NCBI RefSeq assembly: GCF_000513195.1
Contig: NZ_CBVI010000125.1
Coordinates: forward strand, 1-51,474
From: Bacteroides timonensis
Lineage (GTDB): Bacteria; Bacteroidota; Bacteroidia; Bacteroidales; Bacteroidaceae
Length of the DNA stretch: 51,474 bases
Reading direction: 5' to 3'
Part shown: one piece after another, positions 18,352 to 28,101 of the stretch
How positions within the stretch are numbered: the first letter of the stretch is position 1
Layout of the letters: the number at the start of each line of letters is the position of its first letter
The notes under the pieces: generated by a model
Seen by the model: only the letters and a program-made list of their open reading frames with translations
Told to the model about the DNA's origin: nothing
Databases searched by the model: none
Program-made: the position numbers and the translations under genes

Positions 18352-19326
18352 ATGAATATATTAATTACAGGTATTCACGGTTTTGTGGGCTCCAATCTTG
18401 TTCTTGCCTTAAAAGGACATCATTCCCTTTATGGTCTTGATATTATCGCCCCTGAAAAGGAGGGAGTAGTAAAAACTTTTGCTTGGAAAGATATTGAAAC
18501 GACTTCTTTTCCGATGCAGCTGTTACCCAAATTTGATGCTATCATTCATTTGGCAGGCAAAGCGCATGATACAAAGAATCAGTCTGCTTCTCAGGTATAT
18601 TTTGATATCAATACAGGGCTGACGCAGAAGATATTTGATTTCTTTTTAGAATCATCTGCGAAGAAGTTTATCTTTTTCAGTTCTGTGAAAGCTGCTGCAG
18701 ACAGTGTAGTGGGGGATATGCTGACAGAAGATGTGATACCTACTCCGGTTGGTCCTTATGGAGAAAGTAAGATTGCAGCTGAAGAATATATTCTTAGTAA
18801 GTTGAGAAGTGAACATGGAGAATTAAAAGTTGCTATGCAGCGCGATAAACAGGTGTATATACTTCGTCCTTGTATGATTCACGGTCCTGGTAATAAGGGT
18901 AATCTGAACTTGCTTTATAATGTAGTAAAGAAAGGTATCCCCTGGCCTTTAGGTGATTTTGAAAATAAGCGCTCGTTTACTTCTATAGATAATCTTTGCT
19001 ATGTAGTAGAAGGCTTATTGACAAAAGACGTAGCGAGCGGTATTTATCACATGGGTGATGATGAAGCCTTGTCTACGAATGAACTGATAGCCCTTATGTG
19101 TGAAGCTATGGGTAAGGAGCCTCACATCTGGAAAATGAACAGGAAAATGATGGAAGGTTGCGCAGGGCTTGGTACGCTGCTTCATTTGCCTTTGAATACA
19201 GAACGGCTGAGAAAACTGACTGAGAATTATGTGGTAAGTAATGAGAAGATAAAATCTGCTCTTGGCATTGACCGGATGCCCGTCCGTGCGGCGGATGGAA
19301 TAATGAAAACAATACGGAGTTTCTAA
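18352..19326 (+). CDS. NAD-dependent epimerase/dehydratase (WbpV-like)
   Basis: A 324-aa extended short-chain dehydrogenase: GIHGFVGSNL at residues 7-16, SSVKAAAD and the catalytic Y/K pair in VGPYGESKIAAEEY. In many capsule and O-antigen loci this type sits just before a WecA/WbpL-like gene and reduces a UDP-4-keto-6-deoxy-HexNAc to UDP-QuiNAc or UDP-FucNAc for the initiating transferase. The same pairing occurs here with a 21-bp gap. The substrate is inferred from this context; UDP-sugar 4-epimerase activity is the alternative. Confidence 0.83.
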   Translation: MNILITGIHGFVGSNLVLALKGHHSLYGLDIIAPEKEGVVKTFAWKDIETTSFPMQLLPKFDAIIHLAGKAHDTKNQSASQVYFDINTGLTQKIFDFFLESSAKKFIFFSSVKAAADSVVGDMLTEDVIPTPVGPYGESKIAAEEYILSKLRSEHGELKVAMQRDKQVYILRPCMIHGPGNKGNLNLLYNVVKKGIPWPLGDFENKRSFTSIDNLCYVVEGLLTKDVASGIYHMGDDEALSTNELIALMCEAMGKEPHIWKMNRKMMEGCAGLGTLLHLPLNTERLRKLTENYVVSNEKIKSALGIDRMPVRAADGIMKTIRSF

Positions 19327-19347
19327 CCTATTTATAAATTGTAAATC

Positions 19348-20304
19348 GTGTATTATATCATTATATTAGTTCTGCTCTTTGTAGCAGAACTTTTTTATTT
19401 TAGAGTGGCCGATAAGTGTAATATCATTGATAAGCCCAATGAGCGTAGTTCTCATTCACGGATAACTTTGCGTGGTGGCGGTATAATCTTCTATTTTGGA
19501 GCTTTGGCCTATTTCCTGAGTAACCATTGGGAGTATCCATGGTTTATGTTGGCATTGACTCTGATCACTTTTATCAGTTTTGTAGATGATATCCGTTCTA
19601 CTTCCCAAGGCCTGAGGTTGGTGTTTCACTTTACTGCTATGGCTCTAATGTTTTACCAATGGGGCTTGTTTTCGCTTTCTTGGTGGTGGATCATTATAGC
19701 TTTGATTATTTGTACGGGTATCATTAATGCTTATAACTTTATGGATGGCATCAATGGCATCACGGGTGGTTATTCATTGGTTATCCTTGGTGCATTAGCA
19801 TATATCAATTCTGAGATCACTACGTTCGTAGAACCGGTTTTGATCAATACCGTTCTTTGTTCCGTCTTGGTCTTTTGTTTCTTCAATTTTCGTAAGAAAG
19901 CGAAGTGTTTTGCGGGTGATGTCGGTTCTGTGAGTATCGCTTTTATTCTCCTTTTTCTGATAGGGAGACTTATAATTAAAACAGAAGATTTCAGTTGGAT
20001 AATCCTGTTATCCGTTTATGGTGTCGATAGTGTCCTGACTATTATTCATCGCCTGATGCTTCATGAGAACATCGGTTTGCCCCACCGAAAACACATGTAT
20101 CAATTGATGGCAAACGAGTTGAAAATACCTCATGTTGGGGTATCATTAATTTATATGGCGGCACAGGCTTTGGTCATATTGGGTTATTTCTGTTTCGTGG
20201 GATATGGTTATTGGTATTTGTTGGGGATAATTGTATTATTGAGTGGCATTTATGTGTTGTTTATGAGAAGGTATTTTCATTTGCATATTCAAAAGAGAAA
20301 ATAA
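19348..20304 (+). CDS. WecA/WbpL-like UDP-HexNAc undecaprenyl-phosphate transferase
   Basis: A 318-aa polytopic membrane enzyme of the MraY/WecA family with a GTG start at 19348. Key motifs are ADKCNIIDKPNERSSH, GFVDD-like SFVDDIRSTSQGLR (Mg-binding DD), NAYNFMDGINGITGG, FAGDVGSVSIAF and HRKHMYQL. It should start repeat-unit synthesis by placing a HexNAc-1-phosphate on undecaprenyl phosphate. It is the last gene of the capsule operon and is followed by a strong terminator. Confidence 0.92.
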   Translation: MYYIIILVLLFVAELFYFRVADKCNIIDKPNERSSHSRITLRGGGIIFYFGALAYFLSNHWEYPWFMLALTLITFISFVDDIRSTSQGLRLVFHFTAMALMFYQWGLFSLSWWWIIIALIICTGIINAYNFMDGINGITGGYSLVILGALAYINSEITTFVEPVLINTVLCSVLVFCFFNFRKKAKCFAGDVGSVSIAFILLFLIGRLIIKTEDFSWIILLSVYGVDSVLTIIHRLMLHENIGLPHRKHMYQLMANELKIPHVGVSLIYMAAQALVILGYFCFVGYGYWYLLGIIVLLSGIYVLFMRRYFHLHIQKRK

Positions 20305-20372
20305 AAATGAGTCTTCGGCTTTAGGAAGCAATGCGATGAATATCTGATAAAAACATTCTTTTTTTAAATAAT

Positions 20373-20428
20373 AACGGGCGGTAAGGCGGTAGTTTGATGA
20401 ACTATCTCTTACCGCCCGTTTCTTTTTT
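20373..20428 (+). terminator. Intrinsic terminator of the capsule operon
   Basis: A perfect 13-bp stem, AACGGGCGGTAAG (20373-20385) with its complement at 20408-20420, encloses a 22-nt loop and is followed by TCTTTTTT. It ends the capsule operon 69 bases after the last stop codon. Confidence 0.93.
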
Positions 20429-20475
20429 ATAGTTTAAAATTCTACAACTTTATTTCTATCCTTATAACTTTATTG

Positions 20476-20483
20476 TATATTTG
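20476..20483 (+). promoter_or_regulatory. -7 element TATATTTG upstream of the sensor kinase
   Basis: TATATTTG matches TAnnTTTG and lies 24 bases before the ATG at 20508. No clear TTTG is seen at the -33 distance, so promoter strength is uncertain. Confidence 0.55.
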
Positions 20484-20507
20484 CCAAAACAATTCTATAT
20501 TCACTGA

Positions 20508-22441
20508 ATGGGCTTATTTAGGAAAATAATATATAGTTTTTTCTTTTCTTACTGGTATCCATTTTGGGGCTTTCATCAGTTTTTGCAGTGACTGGGGAAC
20601 ACCCGGTACTGATTATCAGTTCGTATAATCCGGATGCTCGTCAGACTTCCGGAAATATATACGATTTCATGGAAGAGTTTGAGCGTCTGGGTGGAAAAGC
20701 TCCGATAGCTTTGGAAAACATGAACTGCAAAAGCTTCTCCGAGTCGCCACAGTGGAAATCGAAAATGGCGGAGATACTGGATAAGTATGAGGGAAAGCAT
20801 GCGCCTGTATTACTTGTTTTAATTGGTCAGGAGGCATGGGCTGCCTATCTGTCACAAGCAGACTCTATACGCGGAAAGTTCCCGGTACTGACTTCATTGG
20901 CAAGCCGCAATGCCATTATTCTTCCGGATGATTCTGTAAATCTGAAAACATGGATGCCTGATGCAGTGGATTTCTTTAATGACTTTACTGATTCTTCTGT
21001 CAAAGCCGGTTTTGTTTACGAATATGATGTGGAAGCCAATATCAATCTGATAAAACACTTATATCCGAATACTAAGAATATAGCTTTTGTTTCTGATAAC
21101 AGTTATGGAGGCGTTTCCTTGCAAGCCCATGTAGTAGCGGAGATGAAGAAACATCCGGAGTTAAATCTGATTCTACTGGATGGACGTACCAATACGATTT
21201 ATACCATCAGTGATAAACTTCATGAATTGCCCCCGAACACAGCTTTGTTGATGGGTACCTGGCGTGTGGATATGTACGACGGATATTTTATGCGTAATGC
21301 AACTTATACCATGATGGAAGCTGCGGGTGATGTACCTACATTTTCCATTAGTTCTGTCGGTATCGGTTATTGGGCTATAGGTGGAGTGACACCCTCTTAC
21401 CGGCCATTGGGCAAGGATATGGCGTATCAGGCAGTCCGTCTGCTGCAAGGAGTTGACAGTGATCGTATAGAAGTAGAAGTCATCCCTAATAAAGTGATGA
21501 TGGATAGTAAGATTGTGAAGGAAAAGCGTCTGGATCTGTCTTTTATTCATCAGCCGATAGAAATGGTGAATGAGAATCCATCATTCTACGAACAATATAA
21601 ATATCATATCTGGACTGTTGCAACCATTTTAGTCGTGTTATCTGCGGGGTTGTTTGTTTCATTGTACTTCTATTACCATACCAAAAAGCTGAAAGATGAA
21701 CTGCAAGAGTCGGAGAGCGCTTTGAGAGATGCGAAAGACCGTGCAGAAGAGTCCAGCCGTCTGAAGAGTGCCTTCCTCGCAAATATGAGTCATGAAATCC
21801 GTACTCCGCTGAATGCAATTGTGGGATTCTCGGATGTATTGGCTTCCGGGGGAAGTTCGGAAGATGAACAGCAGGGGTATGTTGATATCATCAAAACCAA
21901 TTCTGATTTACTGCTTCGCCTGATAAATGATATTCTGGATGTTTCCCGTCTGGAGGCGGACCGGGTTACGTTTACATTTGAGGAATGTGATGTAGTGCCG
22001 TTGTGCCAACGCGTTTTGGCTTCCGTCAGTCAGGCTCGCAAGTCGGAAAATGAATTTATCTTTGAGTGCGACTGTGAAAGCATGGATATGCGCACTGACA
22101 CTCAGCGTCTGCAACAGGTTATCATCAATCTGCTTTCCAATGCCGATAAGTTTACCCGGAACGGTAAGATTACTTTGGGGCTGAAAGTGGATGAGAAGCA
22201 GAGCGAAGTCCTGTTTTCTGTCTCGGATACGGGTACAGGTATTCCTTTGGAAAAACAGAAGCTTGTATTTGAGCGATTTGAAAAACTGAACGAGTACGTA
22301 CAGGGCACAGGATTGGGACTTTCCATCTGCAAGTTGACCGTAGAGAAGTGGGGAGGAGAGATCTGGGTGGATCCGGGATATACGGATGGGGCAAGATTTG
22401 TATTTACACATCCATTAGACATCGAACAACCAAAGAAATAA
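20508..22441 (+). CDS. Sensor histidine kinase with binding-protein-like sensor domain (5' frameshift)
   Basis: An inner-membrane sensor kinase. The uninterrupted frame starts at a TTG (20564, 625 aa) inside the signal peptide; the natural ATG at 20508 comes into frame if one T is added to the T6 run at 20537-20542, giving a normal signal sequence beginning MGLFRKIIYSFF. Numbering from 20564, residues 15-330 resemble a periplasmic sugar-binding-protein fold, 350-371 form a membrane helix, 375-405 a coiled linker, H410 in MSHEIRTPLN is the phospho-acceptor, and the ATPase domain has NLLSNADKF, DTGTGIP and GTGLGLSIC. No receiver domain and no response regulator is next to it. The following nucleotidase starts 10 bases later, so the two are probably co-transcribed. 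Confidence 0.9.
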
Positions 22442-22450
22442 CTGATAACG

Positions 22451-24195
22451 ATGAAGAGAGTTTCCTTTTTTTAGGGTGGATATTCCTCCTGATAGTAGCT
22501 GTATCAGCTCAGGATAAGATCGTAAAGCTGAAAATAGTAGAGACCAGTGATATACATGGGAACTATTATCCTTATGATTTCATACTCCGCCATGAGGCTG
22601 GAGGAAGTTTGGCGCGCATACATGCTTTTGTGCAGAAAGAGCGTGAAGTCTATAAAGATAACCTGCTTCTATTAGATAACGGGGATATTCTGCAAGGCCA
22701 GCCTTGTGCCTATTATTACAATTATATTGACACTATTTCTCCGCATCTGGCAGCTGAAGTGTTGAACTATATGCAGTATAATATCGGCAATATGGGTAAT
22801 CATGATGTGGAGACCGGGCGTGCCGTGTTCGACCGTTGGGCAGGAGACTGCAAGTTTCCCATTTTAGGCGCTAATATTATTGATACGGCTACGGGAAAGA
22901 CTCATTTCAAACCTTATGAAGTCCTGGAGCGAGATGGCGTGAAGATCGTAGTGTTGGGTATGATTACTCCTGCTATTCCTGTATGGTTGTCGGAGAACTT
23001 ATGGAAAGGACTGCGTTTTGATGATATGGAAGAAACGGCTCGCAAATGGATGAAGATTATCCGGGAAAAAGAGAAGCCTGATCTGGTGATCGGTATTTTC
23101 CATGCCGGACAGGATGCATTGCTGATGGGCGGTAAGTATCGTGAGAATGCTTCCGTAGAAGTAGCTCGTAACGTTCCCGGATTCGATATCGTCCTGATGG
23201 GACACGATCATGCCCATGAATTGAAGAAGATTAAAAATATAGCCGGAGATTCTGTCTTGATTATGGATCCCGCAAGCAAGGGAATTGTTGTGGCAAACGC
23301 AGATGTTACTTTGAAACTTCGAAAAGGAAAAGTCATAGAGAAGCATATCGACGGCGCTTTGACGGATATGAAAGATTATGCTGCAAGTGAGGATTTCATG
23401 AAGCATTTTGCTCCCCAGCTTAATGCGGTGCAGGATTTCGTATCCAAGAAAATAGGCAGCTTCACAGAGACCATTTCCACGCGTCCTGCCTATTTCGGAT
23501 CTTCTGCCTTTATTGACCTGATTCATTTGTTGCAGCTTGAAATAACCAATGCTGATATATCGCTTGCTGCGCCCCTGTCGTATGATACGGAAATTAACAA
23601 GGGGGATGTGTTTGTGAGCGATATGTTCAACTTATATAAGTATGAGAACATGCTCTATACCATGAAATTGTCCGGTAAGGAAGTGAAGGATGCTCTGGAA
23701 ATGTCATATAACTTGTGGACGAATCAGATGAAATCAGCTGATGACCATCTGTTATTGTTCCGCAAACAGCGTCGTGAAGGCGCAACGGATCGTGCTTCTT
23801 TCCAGAATTTAAGTTTTAACTTCGATTCGGCAGCCGGCATCATATATACGGTAGATGTAACAAAACCGAAAGGGGAGAAGGTTACTATTATCAGCATGGC
23901 TGACGGCACTCCTTTTTCTATGGACAAGATGTATAAAGTAGCACTGAATTCATATCGTGGTAATGGTGGTGGAGAATTGTTGACTAAGGGAGCCGGGATT
24001 CTTCAAGATGAATTGAAAGGGCGTATCTTGTTCTCTACAGATAAAGATCTGCGTTATTACTTGATGCAGTATATAGAGAAAAAGGGAGTGATTGAACCGC
24101 ATGCGTTAGGGCAATGGAAATTTATTCCCGAAGAATGGGTGGAGCCTGCCGCCAAAAGGGATTATGAATACTTGTTTGGAAAAGTGGAAAAATAA
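22451..24195 (+). CDS. Secreted 5'-nucleotidase/2',3'-cyclic phosphodiesterase family (5' frameshift)
   Basis: A periplasmic or surface metallophosphoesterase of the UshA/CpdB family. The ATG at 22451 reads MKRVSFF and then meets TAG; adding one T to the T7 run at 22466-22472 continues with LGWIFLLIVAVSAQDK, a good signal peptide, into the long downstream frame. Metal-binding motifs are ETSDIHGNY, LLDNGDILQGQP, GNMGNHDVE, GIFHAGQD and GHDHAHE. The C-terminal nucleotidase domain carries YRGNGGGELLTKG. It likely releases nucleosides and phosphate from extracellular nucleotides. The frame break looks like an undercounted homopolymer. Confidence 0.88.
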
Positions 24196-24207
24196 TCGCT
24201 ATCTTTG
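24175..24207 (+). promoter_or_regulatory. Promoter (-33 TTTG, -7 TATCTTTG) for the His-rich/TonB receptor pair
   Basis: TTTG at 24175-24178 is followed after 21 bases by TATCTTTG at 24200-24207, overlapping the 3' end of the nucleotidase gene. The start codons at 24239 or 24251 follow after a leader of about 27-40 nt. Confidence 0.8.
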
Positions 24208-24238
24208 CAGTCGCAAATTTTAAAAGGGTGGTAGAAAC

Positions 24239-24580
24239 GTGAACAAAGAGATGAAAAGAATTATAGGAGCTGTATGCTTGTTGGTGCTGTTTGTGGCATA
24301 TCAGACAAGTATTACAGCTTTTACTCATGTTCACTATGTTAATGGAGTGATCATTACGCACTCTCATCCATTTCACGGTAAACATACACACTCCAAATCC
24401 GAACTTCTCGTTATTGGTCGTTTGTCAACTTTCCAGGCCCCGGAGGTTGATGTATATGAAGATCTGCACCCCATGCGAATACTTCTGGCAGTGCTGGAAG
24501 CTGAACAGGTGTCGCCTTTGGTAAAAGGAGGGGAAGAGCAGACAATTTCTCTTCGTGCTCCGCCGGCGCTCGCGGCGTAA
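24239..24580 (+). CDS. His-rich exported small protein
   Basis: A 113-aa protein (GTG at 24239) or 109 aa (ATG at 24251, preferred by its KRIIGAVCLLVLFV signal-like start). After the hydrophobic N-terminus a histidine cluster follows: FTHVHYVNG, ITHSHPFHGKHTHS, with eight His within about 26 residues. The rest is unremarkable. It has its own promoter and sits 78 bases before a TonB-dependent receptor. Histidine clustering suggests binding of Zn, Cu, Co, Ni or heme in the periplasm; this is inference, and I do not recognise a named family. Confidence 0.75.
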   Translation: MNKEMKRIIGAVCLLVLFVAYQTSITAFTHVHYVNGVIITHSHPFHGKHTHSKSELLVIGRLSTFQAPEVDVYEDLHPMRILLAVLEAEQVSPLVKGGEEQTISLRAPPALAA

Positions 24581-24658
24581 ATGGGAATTTATTTAAATTA
24601 TCATTTCTCTTTCCTCTTTTAATTTTATCAATACATACATTTTTTTGAGCGCAAATTA

Positions 24659-26980
24659 ATGAAAAAACATATACTTGCGCTGGTGCTTACGGTGGTTTGC
24701 ATCAGCCTCTATGCTGTAAATCCTATAAAGGAAGGCAACATGATTTCCGGTCACGTGATTGTGAAAGGAACAGAAGAAAATATACCTTATGCAACTATAC
24801 TGATTAAAGAAAACGGCCAGGGAACAGTCTCAAATGAAGAAGGCCAATTCGAATTTCGCAAGCTTCCTGCCGGAAAATATACGCTTCGTGTATCAGCTGT
24901 AGGTTATAAGACGCAGGAAAAAGAAGTAACTGTCAGTAAGGATTTTACCGCAGTTGTGCACTTCCCGATGGCGGAGGAAAGCTTCATGACTGATGAAGTG
25001 GTTGTATCTGCCAATCGCAATGAAGTGAGCCGGAAGAATGCCCCGGTTGTGGTGAATGTGATGAGTGCCAAACTTTTTGAGATGGTGAACTCCACCGACT
25101 TGGCAAAGACTCTGAATTACCAGTCCGGCTTGCGTGTAGAGAACAATTGTCAGAATTGCGGTTTTCCCCAGGTGCGTATCAATGGTTTGGAAGGTCCGTA
25201 TTCTCAGATTCTGATTAATAGTCGTCCGATCATTAGTGCCCTTAGCGGCGTGTATGGACTGGAGCAAATTCCTGTAAATATGATAGAGCGGGTAGAAGTT
25301 GTACGTGGTGGTGGGTCTGCCCTGTTCGGAGCGAATGCAGTGGGAGGTACTATCAATATTATCACCAAAGACCCTATCAGTAATTCCTTCCAAGTTTCCA
25401 GTATGTTTTCGTGCATGGACGGACAGTCGTGGGAACAATATATGGGCGGTAATGTCTCCCTGGTTGCTAAAGATAACTCCTATGGTATTGCCTTGTATGA
25501 AAGCTATCGCAACCGTAACCCCTATGACCGTGACGATGACGGCTTCTCCGAACTTGGTAAGCTGAACATGAATACCTTTGGTTTCCGTGCTTACTATCGT
25601 CCTACACACTTCAGCCGCGTCAATTTGGAATATCATACAACCAACGAGTTCCGGCGCGGTGGCAATAAGTTTGATTTGCAGCCCCATGAGTCCGACATCA
25701 CAGAACAGACCAAGCACATCATCAATAGTGGAGGTGCCAGCTACGATCTGTTCTGGCGTGAATATAAGCATAAAATATCTCTTTACGGCTCTGTGCAGCA
25801 TACAGACAGAAACAGTTACTATGGGGCTCAGCAAGACTTGAATGCTTATGGTAAGACTGATGATCTGACCTGGGTTGCCGGTGGTATGTATGTTGGTAAT
25901 ATGAATAACTGTTTCTTTGCTCCGGCTACTTTTACCGGTGGATTGGAATATCAGAATAACTCCCTGCATGATGTCATGACCGGTTATCACCGTGATATGA
26001 AGCAGGATGTACGCATTGCCAGTGCTTTTGTCCAGAATGAATGGAAGATGAGTCAACTTACCATGCTGGTAGGTGCCCGCCTCGACAAGCATAATCTGAT
26101 AGACAAACTAATTTTCAGTCCGCGCGTCAATTTCCTCTATAAGCCGACTGAAGATTTTCAGGCTCGTCTGACGTATTCTACCGGTTTCCGTGCACCGCAG
26201 GCTTATGATGAAGACTTGCACGTGACCGCTGTAGGCGGTGAGGGCGTTCAGATTAAGCTGGCTGACAATCTGCGTGAAGAGCGCTCTAATAGTTACAGCG
26301 GTTCTATAGATTGGAGTACATACCTCGGACACTGGCAGGCAAACGTTCTGTTGGAAGGTTTCTACACAGATCTGCGCCATGTATTCGTGTTGGAAGATAT
26401 CGGTAAAGATGAGAACGGTGACAAGATAAAAGAACGTCGCAATGGTAGTGGCGCACGTGTATACGGTGTCAATCTGGATGCAAAGCTGGCTCATGGCAAA
26501 GAGGCGCAGTTCCAGTTAGGTTTCACGGCACAGCGTAGCCGCTATACGAAAGCTGAAGTTTGGACCGAAGTAGATGATGAAGAGTTGACCACCAAACGTA
26601 TGATGCGTACACCGGATTACTACGGTTATTTTACTTTCTCTTCTGCGCCGTTGAAGAACTTTGATTTCTCTTTGTCCGGTATCTACACCGGTAAGATGAT
26701 CGTTCCTCACTATGCACCGGTAGATGCTCCTGAAGGAGCTTTCTGTAATATCGAGAAAGACCGTATGGAGAATACTTCCGATTTCTTCGATCTCAATCTG
26801 AAGTTGAATTACACTTTTGTTTTGCATGACCATATCAAGTTGCAACTCAATGCCGGTGTACAAAATATCTTTAATAGTTTCCAAAAAGACCTGGATAAAG
26901 GGGAGTTCCGTGATTCCGGTTACTTCTACGGACCTACACAGCCGAGAACGTTCTTTATCGGTTTTAAGATTATGAATTAG
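24659..26980 (+). CDS. TonB-dependent outer-membrane receptor
   Basis: A 773-aa receptor with signal peptide (about 1-20), a carboxypeptidase-regulatory-like domain (about 29-105: ISGHVIVKGTEENIPYATI), a plug domain with NCQNCGFPQVRINGLEG and RVEVVRGGGSALFGANAVGG, and a 22-strand-type barrel ending in TFFIGFKIMN with a terminal aromatic/hydrophobic pattern. It resembles the Cir/FepA-like type more than SusC (shorter than SusC, no SusD beside it). The upstream His-rich peptide suggests a metal or metal-chelate substrate. The CxxC in the plug is a noted feature of this subgroup. Substrate is unproven. Confidence 0.9.
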   Translation: MKKHILALVLTVVCISLYAVNPIKEGNMISGHVIVKGTEENIPYATILIKENGQGTVSNEEGQFEFRKLPAGKYTLRVSAVGYKTQEKEVTVSKDFTAVVHFPMAEESFMTDEVVVSANRNEVSRKNAPVVVNVMSAKLFEMVNSTDLAKTLNYQSGLRVENNCQNCGFPQVRINGLEGPYSQILINSRPIISALSGVYGLEQIPVNMIERVEVVRGGGSALFGANAVGGTINIITKDPISNSFQVSSMFSCMDGQSWEQYMGGNVSLVAKDNSYGIALYESYRNRNPYDRDDDGFSELGKLNMNTFGFRAYYRPTHFSRVNLEYHTTNEFRRGGNKFDLQPHESDITEQTKHIINSGGASYDLFWREYKHKISLYGSVQHTDRNSYYGAQQDLNAYGKTDDLTWVAGGMYVGNMNNCFFAPATFTGGLEYQNNSLHDVMTGYHRDMKQDVRIASAFVQNEWKMSQLTMLVGARLDKHNLIDKLIFSPRVNFLYKPTEDFQARLTYSTGFRAPQAYDEDLHVTAVGGEGVQIKLADNLREERSNSYSGSIDWSTYLGHWQANVLLEGFYTDLRHVFVLEDIGKDENGDKIKERRNGSGARVYGVNLDAKLAHGKEAQFQLGFTAQRSRYTKAEVWTEVDDEELTTKRMMRTPDYYGYFTFSSAPLKNFDFSLSGIYTGKMIVPHYAPVDAPEGAFCNIEKDRMENTSDFFDLNLKLNYTFVLHDHIKLQLNAGVQNIFNSFQKDLDKGEFRDSGYFYGPTQPRTFFIGFKIMN

Positions 26981-27006
26981 ATTAAGGTCTAAATTTAATA
27001 TTGCGG

Positions 27007-27068
27007 GGGCTTCCGAAATTATTGCAAGGGCTTATGAATTTATTGTAAGAGCATAATTTCAGAAGCCC
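27007..27068 (+). terminator. Terminator-like hairpin after the TonB receptor
   Basis: GGGCTTCCGAAATTAT (27007-27022) pairs with 27053-27068 with one mismatch, and TTTCTTATAC follows. The loop contains an internal near-repeat of the same words at a period of about 22 bases. Part of it resembles a sequence at 46876-46919. Confidence 0.7.
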
Positions 27069-27137
27069 TTTCTTATACAAATGTTCCTTTTTTCTTTTTT
27101 TTAGGAGATTTCGGACGGTTTTCAGCGAAATATTGCT

Positions 27138-27145
27138 TATGTTTG
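27138..27145 (+). promoter_or_regulatory. -7 element TATGTTTG for the AraC-type gene
   Basis: TATGTTTG matches TAnnTTTG and lies 22 bases before the ATG at 27167. No good TTTG is seen at -33. Confidence 0.5.
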
Positions 27146-27166
27146 CCGCGTAATTAAGAAAGGGAG

Positions 27167-28039
27167 ATGAAAAATATAAAGAACGTAGACATAGCAACTA
27201 TTCGCCGTTTTCCGGCAATGGATTTTATCGGGAATGATTTTGCCATATTCGACAATATAGGAGATATTCCTTTGTTTGGTTACCCTACGCGTCTGAATGC
27301 GTCTTGCCTGACACTTTGCCTGAAAGGGCATTGCCGGATACGCATCAATCTGAAAGAGCATGAACTAACCGCAGGTGTCCTGGTGGTCACACTGCCCGAG
27401 CAGATATTGCAGCAAGTGGAGCGCTCGGATGATTTTACCGGAGTTTTCATTGTAGTATCCGGACAGTTCATTGATGATGTACTTCCTACGGTGCAGCAGT
27501 TGTTCCCTTTGTTTTTCATGATTAAGGAACAGCCCTGTGTACACCTTAAACCGGAAGAGATGGATGCCATTCAGGAATATTATTCTTTCCTTCAGAAGAA
27601 AGTAAAACTGAAAGACAATCCTTTCCGTAAAGAGATTACACAAGGATTGATTCTTTCTTTGTTTTATGAGATATACGGTATCTATCAGGGTAATGAACCT
27701 GCGGTCAGAAAAACGAAAACCCGGAAAGAAGATCTCTTTGAACGTTTTATCCGTTCGATTTCCGAATCATATAAAGTAGAACGAAGTGTAGCTTATTATG
27801 CCGACAAGATGTTCCTCACAGCCAAGCATCTTTCTACGGCTGTAAAAGAAGTGAGCGGAAAGACAGCCGGTGAATGGATTGACAGTCTCGTTATTCTGGA
27901 AGCTAAAGCTCTGTTGAAATCTTCTGAAATGAGTATTCAGGAGATCTCAGACGAGCTTCATTTTGCCAATCAGTCTTTCTTTGGCAAATATTTTAAGCAT
28001 CACACAGGTATGTCTCCGAAAGAATATCGTAAGCAATAG
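27167..28039 (+). CDS. AraC-family transcriptional regulator
   Basis: A 290-aa regulator. The N-terminal part (about 20-150) looks like a cupin-type sensing domain (PTRLNASCLTLCLKGHCRIRI). The C-terminal 100 residues have the two helix-turn-helix units of AraC proteins: VAYYADKMFLTAKHLSTAVKE and MSIQEISDELHFANQSFFGK, ending with KHHTGMSPKEYRK. The ligand is unknown. It precedes a creatininase-family gene by 62 bases, with a separate -7 element between them. Confidence 0.92.
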   Translation: MKNIKNVDIATIRRFPAMDFIGNDFAIFDNIGDIPLFGYPTRLNASCLTLCLKGHCRIRINLKEHELTAGVLVVTLPEQILQQVERSDDFTGVFIVVSGQFIDDVLPTVQQLFPLFFMIKEQPCVHLKPEEMDAIQEYYSFLQKKVKLKDNPFRKEITQGLILSLFYEIYGIYQGNEPAVRKTKTRKEDLFERFIRSISESYKVERSVAYYADKMFLTAKHLSTAVKEVSGKTAGEWIDSLVILEAKALLKSSEMSIQEISDELHFANQSFFGKYFKHHTGMSPKEYRKQ

Positions 28040-28061
28040 TACACAGTATCGGAATATTCTT

Positions 28062-28069
28062 TATTTTTG
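28062..28069 (+). promoter_or_regulatory. -7 element TATTTTTG before the creatininase-family gene
   Basis: TATTTTTG fits TAnnTTTG and lies 32 bases upstream of the ATG at 28102. A matching -33 element is not clear. Confidence 0.5.
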
Positions 28070-28101
28070 CAAGTATCAAATACCCTCAAAAATAAGAAAG
28101 C

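Noticed and set aside
24893..26092. 399-codon open frame antisense to the TonB-dependent receptor
   Set aside because: It mirrors the codon pattern of a clear receptor gene and has a composition typical of an antisense shadow.
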